Source: JBMYXZ01 sp049608925 (lineage in GTDB: Bacteria; Pseudomonadota; Alphaproteobacteria; JAGOMX01). From it: DNA of 6,527 nt. A program made the translations under genes and the position numbers. Where the stretch lies: contig JBMYXZ010000080.1 of the NCBI GenBank assembly GCA_049608925.1, positions 1 through 6,527 of the forward strand, given 5' to 3'. Below the pieces are notes generated by a model. It had not been told where the DNA came from, searched no databases, and saw nothing but the letters and a program-made list of their open reading frames with translations. This document shows, one piece after another, positions 1 through 6,391 of this stretch. The stretch's first letter is position 1, and every line of letters begins with the position of its first letter.

Positions 1-107
1 TTATTGGCCAAGTCTGCCGTTAGGCCATTCTCTACCGCACCCTTCAAGAAGATTTGACGCTGCTTCTCCATCTCTTCGGGTTTTTTCTTACCCATTGCAC
101 GCCGTAA
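1..107 (-). pseudogene. dnaE: DNA polymerase III alpha subunit (DnaE), internal fragment
   Basis: Read on the minus strand from base 107 to base 1, the frame is open and gives LRRAMGKKKPEEMEKQRQIF followed by LKGAVENGLTADLAN, running off the left edge. This matches the strongly conserved DnaE segment that in E. coli reads RRAMGKKKPEEM and lies roughly two thirds along the replicative polymerase alpha subunit, just before the FAGYGFNKSH region. Upstream of the LRR the match stops abruptly: the next codons (K, W, F, S) no longer fit the expected ADLLRR context, and the plus strand there becomes an RNA methyltransferase remnant. The first two thirds of the protein, with the PHP domain and polymerase active-site aspartates, are therefore not attached here. 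Only about 35 residues are visible. What lies left of base 1 cannot be judged, so this may be a 5'-truncated gene, a split gene or an assembly artefact. Identification is from the motif alone. Confidence 0.75.
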
Positions 108-301
108 TTTCCAAAATGAGCTTTACCGGTGGCCGCACAGCCTTTGTTATGGGCGCGGAAGGCAAAGGCCTGCGACGCCTGGTGGCTGATAACTGTGACT
201 TGATGGCAAAGCTACCTACGAACCCTGATTTTCCCACTTTGAATGTCTCAACAGCCGCTGCGGTGACATTGTATGAGTGGTGCCGTCAGAATGCCTCTTG
301 A
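95..301 (+). pseudogene. SpoU/TrmH-family RNA 2'-O-methyltransferase, C-terminal remnant
   Basis: SpoU/TrmH enzymes methylate the ribose 2'-OH of tRNA or rRNA using S-adenosylmethionine bound in a trefoil knot. This 68-codon frame has the last two family motifs: TAFVMGAEGKGLRRL (motif 2, the cofactor loop) and TLNVSTAAAVTLYEW (motif 3, the knot helix). It ends naturally at TGA, 299-301. Motif 1, with the conserved Asn and catalytic Arg, and the usual N-terminal substrate-binding domain are missing. Similarity probably begins around VISKMSF (base 104), exactly where the minus-strand dnaE fragment ends. The ATG at 95 lies inside dnaE-derived sequence and has no visible ribosome binding site, so I do not think it is a real start. 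A functional enzyme is not expected from 68 residues lacking motif 1. Which subfamily (RlmB, TrmH or other) cannot be told from this piece. Confidence 0.75.
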
Positions 302-303
302 AG

Positions 304-319
304 CCGTTTCTAAAAACGG
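304..319. other. Short hairpin in the gap before plsY
   Basis: CCGTTT (304-309) pairs perfectly with AAACGG (314-319) around a CTAA loop, giving a 6-bp stem just after the stop of the methyltransferase remnant. No run of T follows on the plus strand, and on the minus strand the next bases (CTTCAAGAGG) are not T-rich. It is therefore at best a weak terminator or mRNA-end structure for the remnant gene, and may be chance. Confidence 0.3.
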
Positions 320-343
320 GTACAAACCATAAGGTCACATAAA

Positions 344-349
344 TATAAA
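344..349 (+). promoter_or_regulatory. Possible -10 box upstream of plsY
   Basis: TATAAA in the AT-rich stretch 339-352 resembles a sigma-70 -10 element and sits 15 bases before the plsY GTG codon. No good TTGACA-like -35 box lies 16-18 bases further upstream, so the call is weak. It is offered because the genes upstream are remnants, and the plsY-dprA-topA unit must have a promoter in this gap or further left. Confidence 0.2.
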
Positions 350-363
350 TATGAGGGGGTGCT

Positions 364-1053
364 GTGTCGCCACAGCAAAAGCTGGTCATGAAGGGAATTG
401 TTGGCGTGCTGCTGATAGCAGTGGCAGTGATGCAAATCCTGTTTCCTGCTGATGATACCATCTCGTATATTTCTCTTGCGCTTATTGGCTATGGCTTAGG
501 ATCAATTCCATTTGGCTTGCTTATTACCAAAGTAATGGTCGGTAAAGATGTCCGTGACATTGGATCCAAGAACATTGGGGCAACAAATGTCCTGCGTACT
601 GGCAATAAGCTGGCGGCTGCTCTTACTCTTTTGGGGGATATGCTGAAAGGCCTGGTGGCTGTGCAGGTGCTGGCACACTTTCTCCATGGGCAACCATATT
701 ATCTGCTGCTGTTAGCGATAACCCCTATCATTGGACACTTATTTCCCATTTGGCTGGACTTTAAAGGTGGCAAAGGCGTGGCCACTGTTCTGGGGGTGCT
801 GTTGGCTCTTTCCTGGCAAGTGGCTGTGTTAGCGCTGTTAACCTGGTTCTTGGTGGTGTGGATGTGGCGGTATTCATCTCTGGGGGCGATTATTGCAGCC
901 GCTAGTGTTCCGATCTATGCACTGCTGATTTCAGGCAGGCCATTGGCAATTTTTGGTGGTGTTTTAAGCTTATTAGTAATCATGCGTCATAAAGACAATA
1001 TAGTAAGACTTATTAACGGAGAGGAGTCAAAAGTTGGTCGCAGAGCTTCGTAA
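364..1053 (+). CDS. plsY: Glycerol-3-phosphate acyltransferase PlsY
   Basis: PlsY is an inner-membrane enzyme that transfers an acyl group from acyl-phosphate (made by PlsX) to the 1-position of glycerol-3-phosphate, giving lysophosphatidic acid, the first step of phospholipid synthesis. The family motifs are all present: GSIPFG (46-51), GSKNIGATNVLR (67-78), GHLFPIWLDFKGGKGVAT (124-141) and RHKDNIVRLINGEESK (208-223), separated by hydrophobic helices. The GTG at 364 is preceded by GAGGGG (353-358), spaced 5 bases. At 229 residues it is somewhat longer than typical PlsY (about 190-220). About 45 residues precede GSIPFG, including an additional hydrophobic segment (roughly 10-28), where family members usually have only a dozen or so. 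An internal start (ATG at 388) would keep that segment, so the extension looks real. It overlaps dprA by 20 bases and probably leads the plsY-dprA-topA transcript. Confidence 0.95.
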   Translation: MSPQQKLVMKGIVGVLLIAVAVMQILFPADDTISYISLALIGYGLGSIPFGLLITKVMVGKDVRDIGSKNIGATNVLRTGNKLAAALTLLGDMLKGLVAVQVLAHFLHGQPYYLLLLAITPIIGHLFPIWLDFKGGKGVATVLGVLLALSWQVAVLALLTWFLVVWMWRYSSLGAIIAAASVPIYALLISGRPLAIFGGVLSLLVIMRHKDNIVRLINGEESKVGRRAS

Positions 1054-2185
1054 GTTCCCCAGTGATATTTCAGAGTCAGATGAAAAGTTATCTTGGTTAA
1101 GGTTAATTCGCAGTGAAAATGTAGGCACCAGCACTTTCTATGATCTGTTGCGTTTTTATGGCACCGCTACACGTGCTTTAGAAGCTGTGCCGGAACTGGC
1201 TGAAAGGGGAGGGCGCAACCGCCCTATTCGTTTGTGCACCAAAGCTCAGGCTGAAAAAGAGATGGCAGAACATGAAGCGTTTGGGGCGAAAATAATTCTT
1301 AGATCTGAAAAAGCGTATCCAGCATTATTGCGCGGGGTCATGGATGCACCGCCTGTATTATCTGTCTTGGGTGATGCAGACCTGTTGTCGTCAGAATGTA
1401 TTGCAATTGTAGGTGCGCGTAACGCATCATTGAATGGCAGAAAGTTTGCCGAGAAATTGGCGGCAGCGCTGGGTGAGGAAAACTGGACGATCAGCTCGGG
1501 TTTAGCGCGTGGTATCGATACCTATGCCCACCGAGGCAGCCTAGAGACGGGAACGATTGCGGTTATAGCCGGCGGTATCGATCATATTTATCCTCCTGAA
1601 AACAAGGCATTATATCAAAGAATTCGAGAAGAAGGTTGCGTCCTTAGCGAGGCTCCATTCGGCGCAAAGCCGCACGCAACATTCTTTCCAAAGCGCAACC
1701 GTATTATTTCTGGCCTTAGCAAGGGCGTGGTTGTGGTAGAAGCAGCACAGCGGTCGGGATCACTGATTACGGCGCGTTTTGCATTGGAGCAAAATCGCGA
1801 GATCTTTGCTGTCCCAGGGTCTCCTTTTGATCCAAGGAACCGGGGCAGCAATGAGTTGATTCGCAATGGAGCAATGCTGATTGAAACAGTCGAAGATGTC
1901 ATTGACGGTTTGAATGCACCTTATCCGCATGGCATGCTGCGGGAAGTGGAAGATAATGTTGTCGAGCTGTCGCCTCCGCCAGCGCCAATTTCCACTGAAG
2001 TTTCTGAAAAGTTACAGAAAAAAGTGTTGGAATCGCTGGGTGGGGCATCAGTTTCTCTTGACGAATTGACCAGAGAATGCGATTCCTCTCCAGGAGAGAT
2101 GCAAACAGTAATCTTAGAACTGGAGCTGTCGGGGAAAATATTACGAGTACCGGGCAACAAAGTTACATTGGCCTATGAAGGATAA
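1034..2185 (+). CDS. dprA: DNA processing protein DprA
   Basis: DprA binds incoming single-stranded DNA in the cytoplasm and loads RecA on it during natural transformation; many non-competent bacteria also keep it. The 383-residue product has the full three-part layout. A short N-terminal SAM-like helical region (about 15-75) comes first. The Rossmann-like DNA-binding core (about 90-292) follows, with IAIVGARN (123-130), ISSGLARGID (153-162), FPKRNRIISGLS (218-229), VVEAAQRSGSLITA (234-247) and GSNELIRNGA (271-280). A C-terminal winged-helix domain (about 325-380) follows a proline-rich linker (SPPPAP, 313-318). The TTG start at 1034 is chosen because GGAGAGGAG (1018-1026) sits 7 bases upstream. 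The start lies inside the end of plsY, a 20-base overlap that suggests translational coupling. The stop is 3 bases before topA. No comEC or other competence genes are in the window, so a transformation role here is inferred only from the family. Confidence 0.96.
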   Translation: MVAELRKFPSDISESDEKLSWLRLIRSENVGTSTFYDLLRFYGTATRALEAVPELAERGGRNRPIRLCTKAQAEKEMAEHEAFGAKIILRSEKAYPALLRGVMDAPPVLSVLGDADLLSSECIAIVGARNASLNGRKFAEKLAAALGEENWTISSGLARGIDTYAHRGSLETGTIAVIAGGIDHIYPPENKALYQRIREEGCVLSEAPFGAKPHATFFPKRNRIISGLSKGVVVVEAAQRSGSLITARFALEQNREIFAVPGSPFDPRNRGSNELIRNGAMLIETVEDVIDGLNAPYPHGMLREVEDNVVELSPPPAPISTEVSEKLQKKVLESLGGASVSLDELTRECDSSPGEMQTVILELELSGKILRVPGNKVTLAYEG

Positions 2186-2188
2186 AAT

Positions 2189-4594
2189 ATGAAAGTCGTC
2201 GTCGTTGAGTCACCCTCGAAAGCCAAGACAATTGAGAAGTACTTGGGAGGTGATTACACAGTATTGGCAAGCTATGGACATGTCAGAGATCTGCCATCAA
2301 AGGATGGCTCAGTAGATCCAGACAATGACTTTGCTATGCTGTGGGCGGTTGATGATAGGTCCAAGAAACAAATGAGTGATATCAAGCGCGCTTTGAAGGG
2401 GGCTGATGAACTGTTACTGGCAACCGACCCGGATCGCGAGGGAGAGGCTATATCTTGGCATATTGCAGAAATCTTGGGTGAAAAGTCTGGCTTGAAGAAT
2501 ATGTCCGTCAAGCGTGTGGTCTTTCATGAGATTACCAAGGGGGCTATTCAAGACGCTGTTGCAAACCCCCGCAGCCTTGACGAAAACTTGATTCAAGCGT
2601 ATCTGGCGCGCCGCGCTTTGGACTATCTGGTGGGCTTTAACTTGTCACCAGTGCTGTGGCGTAAGCTGCCAGGCAGTCGCTCTGCAGGGCGCGTGCAATC
2701 CGTTGCGTTGCGTTTGATTACAGATCGTGAGTCCGAGATTGAAGCCTTTAAGGCTCAGGAATACTGGTCCATTTTGGGGGATTTCCTCGGCGGTGAGAAA
2801 AAGGCGTTTGAAGCAAGGCTGACGCATCTTAATGGCAAAAAGCTCGAAAAGTTCTCGATTGATAATGAAGAGGATGCAACAGCAGCTGTCTCCAGTATCA
2901 AGCAGCATAGCTATGCCGTTGATAAGGTGGAAACCAAGCAGGTAAAGCGTTCTCCTGCTCCGCCATTTACGACCTCAACTCTACAACAGGAAGCTTCGCG
3001 TAAGCTGGGATTTGGAGCAAGCCGCACAATGCGTTTGGCGCAGCAACTGTATGAAGGTATTAATATTGGTGGCGAGACAACCGGTCTGATTACCTATATG
3101 CGTACGGACAGTGTGAACGTGTCTAAGGAAGCGCAGACGGGCGCTCTTGAGTACATTGGTGGCAGGTACGGAAAAGAATACGTGCCGGACAAGCCGCGAT
3201 TCTTCAAAAGCAAAGTCAAGAATGCACAGGAAGCCCACGAAGCAATCCGCCCAACTGATGTGATGCGCCATCCCAAGGACGTGGCAAGCTATTTAGATCC
3301 CTCCCAAGCAAAGCTGTATGAATTGGTGTGGAAGCGCTTTATGGCATCGCAGATGGCAAACGCTTTGTTAAATCAGGTGCGTGTAGATATAGCCAATGCA
3401 GACAAAAGTATCATGTTCCGTGCAACTGGCTCTAGCATTGCCTTTGATGGTTTCTTGAAAGTGTACCATGAAGGCTATGACGAAGGGGAAAAGGATGATA
3501 CGGAAGAAGCATTCCTGCCTGGCATGAAGGAAGGGGAGTCTCTTGATTTGAAGAAGATCACCCCGAACCAGCATTTTACACAGCCTCCACCACGTTTTTC
3601 AGAAGCCAGCTTGGTGAAGAAGATGGAAGAGCTGGGCATCGGGCGCCCATCCACCTATGCATCGATTATTCACACTATCCAAGACCGTGATTATGTGTAT
3701 CTCGAGCGCAAGCAGTTCCACCCGAAAGATCGTGGTCGGATTGTGACGGCCTTCTTGATTAACTTTTTCGAGAAGTATATTGAGTATGGATTTACGGCTG
3801 AACTTGAGGAGCGCCTCGATAAGATCTCGAACGGAGATCTGGAATGGAAAGACGTTCTGCAGGCCTTTTGGAAAGAGTTCTTTTCAGCAATTGAAGAGGC
3901 CCAGAAGCTGCGTATTACCGAGGTCATTGATCATCTCGACAAAGACCTGGAAGCCATGCTGTATCCGCCCACGGAAGACGGCAAAGATCCAAAGAAGTGC
4001 CCGAAATGTGAAGATGGTACGCACAGCTTAAAGCTGGGTAAATACGGGGCCTTCATAGGGTGTTCTAACTATCCAGAGTGTTCGTTCACGCGTAAATTAA
4101 GCATGCTAGGCGCGGATGAAGAAGAAACACAAGAAGCGGCGACATTCGAAACCAAAGAGCTGGGAACAGATCCTGCTTCTGATGATGTCATTACCCTTCG
4201 TAAGGGGCCATATGGCTTTTATTTCCAATGGGGTGAGCAAGTGCCAAAGGGCAAGAAAAAGCCCAAGCGAGCGTCCTTGCCAAAGGGGGCCAAGCCGGAA
4301 GATGCTACACTGGAAATGGCGCTGGATTTGGGAAGGTTGCCACGTGTGGTGGGCGATCATCCTGAAACCGGAGAAGAAATCACCGCAGCAATTGGACGAT
4401 TCGGCCCATATGTTAAGCATGCCGGTAAGTTTGTTTCCTTGAAAAAGGACGACAACGTTCTAACGGTTACTGTCGAACGTGCAGTCGAGCTGATTACAGA
4501 GGCGGCCAATAAAAAGCCGCGCGCAGCAGTAGCCACTAAAACCAAGAAGAAAGCTCCTGCCAAGAAGAAGGCACCGGCCAAGAAGAAAAAGTAA
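2189..4594 (+). CDS. topA: DNA topoisomerase I (type IA)
   Basis: TopA relaxes negatively supercoiled DNA by a single-strand break with a 5'-phosphotyrosine intermediate. The 801-residue product starts with a Toprim domain: VVVVESPSKAKTIEKYLG with catalytic Glu7, then ATDPDREGEAISWH with acidic residues 80, 82 and 84. The gate domains include PGSRSAGRVQSVALRLI (161-177), the active-site segment GLITYMRTDS with catalytic Tyr303, and EAHEAIRPTD (348-357). C-terminally there is one four-cysteine zinc ribbon (Cys604, 607, 625, 631), then two topoisomerase C-terminal repeats (about 655-690 and 705-755), the second with GRFGPYVKHAGKFVSL. A basic tail ends in KKKAPAKKKAPAKKKK. E. coli TopA has several zinc ribbons; the single one here resembles the pattern I associate with alphaproteobacterial enzymes. 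The ATG has AAGGA (2178-2182) 6 bases upstream and lies 3 bases after dprA. Its final 31 coding bases plus 6 following bases recur at 5214-5250. Confidence 0.98.
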   Translation: MKVVVVESPSKAKTIEKYLGGDYTVLASYGHVRDLPSKDGSVDPDNDFAMLWAVDDRSKKQMSDIKRALKGADELLLATDPDREGEAISWHIAEILGEKSGLKNMSVKRVVFHEITKGAIQDAVANPRSLDENLIQAYLARRALDYLVGFNLSPVLWRKLPGSRSAGRVQSVALRLITDRESEIEAFKAQEYWSILGDFLGGEKKAFEARLTHLNGKKLEKFSIDNEEDATAAVSSIKQHSYAVDKVETKQVKRSPAPPFTTSTLQQEASRKLGFGASRTMRLAQQLYEGINIGGETTGLITYMRTDSVNVSKEAQTGALEYIGGRYGKEYVPDKPRFFKSKVKNAQEAHEAIRPTDVMRHPKDVASYLDPSQAKLYELVWKRFMASQMANALLNQVRVDIANADKSIMFRATGSSIAFDGFLKVYHEGYDEGEKDDTEEAFLPGMKEGESLDLKKITPNQHFTQPPPRFSEASLVKKMEELGIGRPSTYASIIHTIQDRDYVYLERKQFHPKDRGRIVTAFLINFFEKYIEYGFTAELEERLDKISNGDLEWKDVLQAFWKEFFSAIEEAQKLRITEVIDHLDKDLEAMLYPPTEDGKDPKKCPKCEDGTHSLKLGKYGAFIGCSNYPECSFTRKLSMLGADEEETQEAATFETKELGTDPASDDVITLRKGPYGFYFQWGEQVPKGKKKPKRASLPKGAKPEDATLEMALDLGRLPRVVGDHPETGEEITAAIGRFGPYVKHAGKFVSLKKDDNVLTVTVERAVELITEAANKKPRAAVATKTKKKAPAKKKAPAKKKK
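4544..4579 (+). repeat. Two 18-base tandem units coding KKKAPA in the topA tail
   Basis: Bases 4544-4561 and 4562-4579 both encode Lys-Lys-Lys-Ala-Pro-Ala and differ only at synonymous third positions (AAA/AAG, GCT/GCA, CCT/CCG). A partial third unit of four lysine codons (4580-4591) ends the gene. The synonymous differences show the units are not a very recent slip. The protein tail resembles lysine/alanine/proline-rich, histone H1-like DNA-binding tails. A diverged copy of the last unit and the gene end lies downstream at 5214-5250. Confidence 0.85.
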
Positions 4595-4600
4595 GGTAGA
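4564..4600 (+). repeat. Direct repeat, copy 1: topA 3' end
   Basis: This 37-base stretch covers the last lysine and alanine-proline codons of topA, the TAA stop (4592-4594) and GGTAGA after it. It matches 5214-5250 at 35 of 37 positions; the differences are A4573/C5223 and G4582/T5232. The two copies are exactly 650 bases apart and enclose the DUF1543-family gene. Beyond 4600 the two flanks diverge at once. Confidence 0.9.
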
Positions 4601-4647
4601 TTGCATATTCAAATCGCACCGGTGAGTTGAACGTTAGGGTAAACAAT

Positions 4648-5211
4648 ATGAAAAGTGCTCTTCAGACATCAGCCTTAGACCAAAAGCTGTTTATGGTATA
4701 TTTAGGCGGTCGCGTAGAAGGGGCTTTAGTTGAAGTTCATGATATTCGATTTGTTCTTGGGTGCAGCATTGAAGACACTTTTGAAGATCTTAGGCAGCAG
4801 TGGTGGGGAGAACAATCAGGCTTGCACCTAGATTGTTGGGGAGCGATTGAATATGCTGATGGATATGCTGTGACCCTTCAGTCAAGTCCTCAGGAATCTG
4901 ACAATAAATTGTTCTTTATTAATTTAGGGGGATACGACCCCAAGCAATTTACTGAACTGCATGAAAATATTCTGGTTGTGGCGCCTACCGAGTCAAAAGC
5001 CAAGGTCAAAGCATTGAAATCGATCTTGCATTTAAAAGGGGCACATAAAGACAATATGTATGAAGTAGAAAATATCTATAGTCTGGATAATGTGGCTGCA
5101 GATAAATCACTGTATATCCATCTGGAAAAGACTGAAAAGAAACAACCATTCGAGTTTATTTGCAAATATAAACGCATAGACAAAATTGTTAGGGCTGAAG
5201 CAGCCAGTTAA
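4648..5211 (+). CDS. DUF1543-family protein of unknown function
   Basis: This is a predicted soluble cytoplasmic protein of 187 residues with no signal peptide or membrane segment. It has the pattern I recognise as the DUF1543 family: KLFMVYLGG (13-21), HDIRFVLGCSIEDTFEDLR (31-49), LHLDCW (59-64), a DGY turn (71-73), LFFINLGGY (88-96), ELHE (103-106) and HKDNMYEVE (133-141). No biochemical role is established for the family that I know of. I prefer the ATG at 4648, which has TAGGGT (4635-4640) about 8 bases upstream and puts the N-terminus close to the conserved block. A TTG at 4627 would add seven residues, but its GGTGAG abuts the codon with no spacing. The gene sits 53 bases after topA, has no obvious own terminator and is bracketed by the 37-base direct repeat. 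Its third codon positions look more AT-rich than those of topA. The family assignment is from memory of its motifs. Confidence 0.8.
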   Translation: MKSALQTSALDQKLFMVYLGGRVEGALVEVHDIRFVLGCSIEDTFEDLRQQWWGEQSGLHLDCWGAIEYADGYAVTLQSSPQESDNKLFFINLGGYDPKQFTELHENILVVAPTESKAKVKALKSILHLKGAHKDNMYEVENIYSLDNVAADKSLYIHLEKTEKKQPFEFICKYKRIDKIVRAEAAS

Positions 5212-5244
5212 ATGAAGAAGGCCCCGGCCAATAAGAAAAAGTAA
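5212..5244 (+). pseudogene. Duplicated topA tail, 10-codon frame MKKAPANKKK
   Basis: Starting directly after the stop of the DUF1543-family gene, ATG AAG AAG GCC CCG GCC AAT AAG AAA AAG TAA reproduces the end of topA in the same reading frame. One Lys is replaced by Asn, and the first codon of the copied stretch is ATG in place of AAG. There is no ribosome binding site of its own and the peptide is too short to suggest a product. I read it as a leftover gene end, not a gene. Confidence 0.7.
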
Positions 5245-5250
5245 GGTAGA
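5214..5250 (+). repeat. Direct repeat, copy 2: copy of topA 3' end
   Basis: This copy is identical to 4564-4600 except at bases 5223 and 5232, and includes the stop codon and the GGTAGA that follows it. It lies immediately after the DUF1543-family gene and 23 bases before the start of the next gene. Removing bases 4601-5250 would place the topA tail directly in front of the exported-protein gene with its ribosome binding site intact. That arrangement is a plausible ancestral order. Confidence 0.9.
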
Positions 5251-5273
5251 AATAATAGTTTGGAGGTATTCCG

Positions 5274-6368
5274 TTGAGGTGGATTTTGTTTTCGTTTCTG
5301 CTACATCTGTTTGTTGATGTAACAACAGCTGTGGCATTACCCAAGACGCGTCTTGATAATATATATCCTAAGTTTGATCCTTCTATGGAGCCAGAAATTG
5401 CTGCTATTGTTCAAGACATGGCGCACCAGGCTTTTTATTCAGGCAGATACCAAATCTGTAGATTTTTAGAAGACGTAACAGATACAGATACATATAAGGT
5501 GATTCTGAAATACCAAAAGGATGGACCCTACGGTAATTATGCTGCAGATCCAGACTTTATGCATAAAGCTTCAGATTTATATTCAACATTTTGGCTTAAA
5601 AATGATAATTATGGTGGTCGCTTTGCTGTGACTATTTACGAATTTAATTGGAAAGCCATAATCACAGGACTATCTTGGTGGAAAGATTTTTCAGAAGATA
5701 TATATAGAAAACATCTCGGTCAGGAGGACATGGATCACCCAGATGCAATTATACCGGATGAATGTGGTGGCACAGATAAAAATATAGTGATTTTACAAGC
5801 AAAGGAGTCAGGCAAAATATTTGCTATTGTTCCCTCTCACTTCTGTCACCTAGCTGATTGGGATATCATGGTGCCAGTGGGGGCAGGGGAAATTCAAAAA
5901 TACACAGTTTCGTTTATGGACAGCAAAAAAGATAGCCGTAAATATATTCCAGCCGGTGCTTTTCATGATATTTCTAAAGTTCTAGACGACATGATAGGAA
6001 AACCTGCGGAACGTGTTCAAGGAACTCTAAGGTCAATTGATACTCTGCGTACTGAGCTGATACAACGCCTTTATAATATTTCCCTGCGTCCATGGGTTTT
6101 CGATGATGATTCTCCAGCTGAAAGTCATTGCTACAATACTGTGCAGGAGGTTGACCAAGGGTTGCAAAAATGGTCCCGATTGCATTCAGTGTATGCGCAG
6201 CAATTAAAAGACTACAAAGAACTTTTACCAGATGCAGTGACGGATCTTGCTAAATATTATCAGGATGCATTTGACTATTCAGTTGAAGAGTCACAAAAGT
6301 TGGCCAAGCGCATCATGACCATATGGTACGTATCCCATTTTGTTTTTCCAAAACCAAGAGAAGATTAA
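5274..6368 (+). CDS. Predicted exported protein of unknown function, 364 residues
   Basis: I do not recognise this protein. The TTG at 5274 is well supported: GGAGG at 5262-5266 lies 7 bases upstream. The first 21 residues form a typical Sec signal peptide: Arg2, a hydrophobic core, then an Ala19-Val20-Ala21 site before LPKTRLDN. The product is thus predicted to be periplasmic, on the surface or released. The mature part has four cysteines (62, 164, 191, 286) that could form two disulfides. It is rich in aromatic and acidic residues in the middle (YEFNWKAIITGLSWWKDF, 122-139). A mainly helical C-terminal third (about 240-352) includes long amphipathic stretches. No catalytic motif, lipobox, repeats or C-terminal membrane anchor is apparent; residues 346-358 are modestly hydrophobic only. 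Codon use is more AT-rich than in topA, with several ATA and AGA codons, which suggests a lineage-specific or transferred gene. It follows the duplicated topA end, and the whole gene is intact. Confidence 0.8.
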   Translation: MRWILFSFLLHLFVDVTTAVALPKTRLDNIYPKFDPSMEPEIAAIVQDMAHQAFYSGRYQICRFLEDVTDTDTYKVILKYQKDGPYGNYAADPDFMHKASDLYSTFWLKNDNYGGRFAVTIYEFNWKAIITGLSWWKDFSEDIYRKHLGQEDMDHPDAIIPDECGGTDKNIVILQAKESGKIFAIVPSHFCHLADWDIMVPVGAGEIQKYTVSFMDSKKDSRKYIPAGAFHDISKVLDDMIGKPAERVQGTLRSIDTLRTELIQRLYNISLRPWVFDDDSPAESHCYNTVQEVDQGLQKWSRLHSVYAQQLKDYKELLPDAVTDLAKYYQDAFDYSVEESQKLAKRIMTIWYVSHFVFPKPRED

Positions 6369-6391
6369 TTATCTAATTATTAGGCGTAGAA

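Noticed and set aside
1..107. Split DnaE with an intein, as in cyanobacteria
   Set aside because: The break near LRRAMG does not carry intein residues, and the sequence past it reads as an RNA methyltransferase on the other strand, so a trans-splicing arrangement has no support here.
95..301. A functional small methyltransferase-like protein starting at ATG 95
   Set aside because: There is no ribosome binding site, the start lies within dnaE-derived sequence, and motif 1 with the catalytic residues is missing.
216..461. Minus-strand 81-codon open frame across the plsY start
   Set aside because: It runs antisense to the end of the methyltransferase remnant and the start of plsY, has no recognisable motif, and the plus-strand frames carry clear family motifs.
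3780..4442. Plus-strand open frames of 83 and 108 codons inside topA (3780-4031, 4116-4442)
   Set aside because: They are out-of-frame shadows of the topA C-terminal coding region, whose own frame has the zinc ribbon and repeat domains without interruption.
4617..4624. CACCGGTG palindrome between topA and the DUF1543 gene
   Set aside because: It is an 8-base self-complementary word without loop or T run; too short to call a terminator or an operator without other copies.
5107..5337. Minus-strand 76-codon frame across the second repeat copy
   Set aside because: It is antisense to two better supported genes and has no motif or ribosome binding signal.
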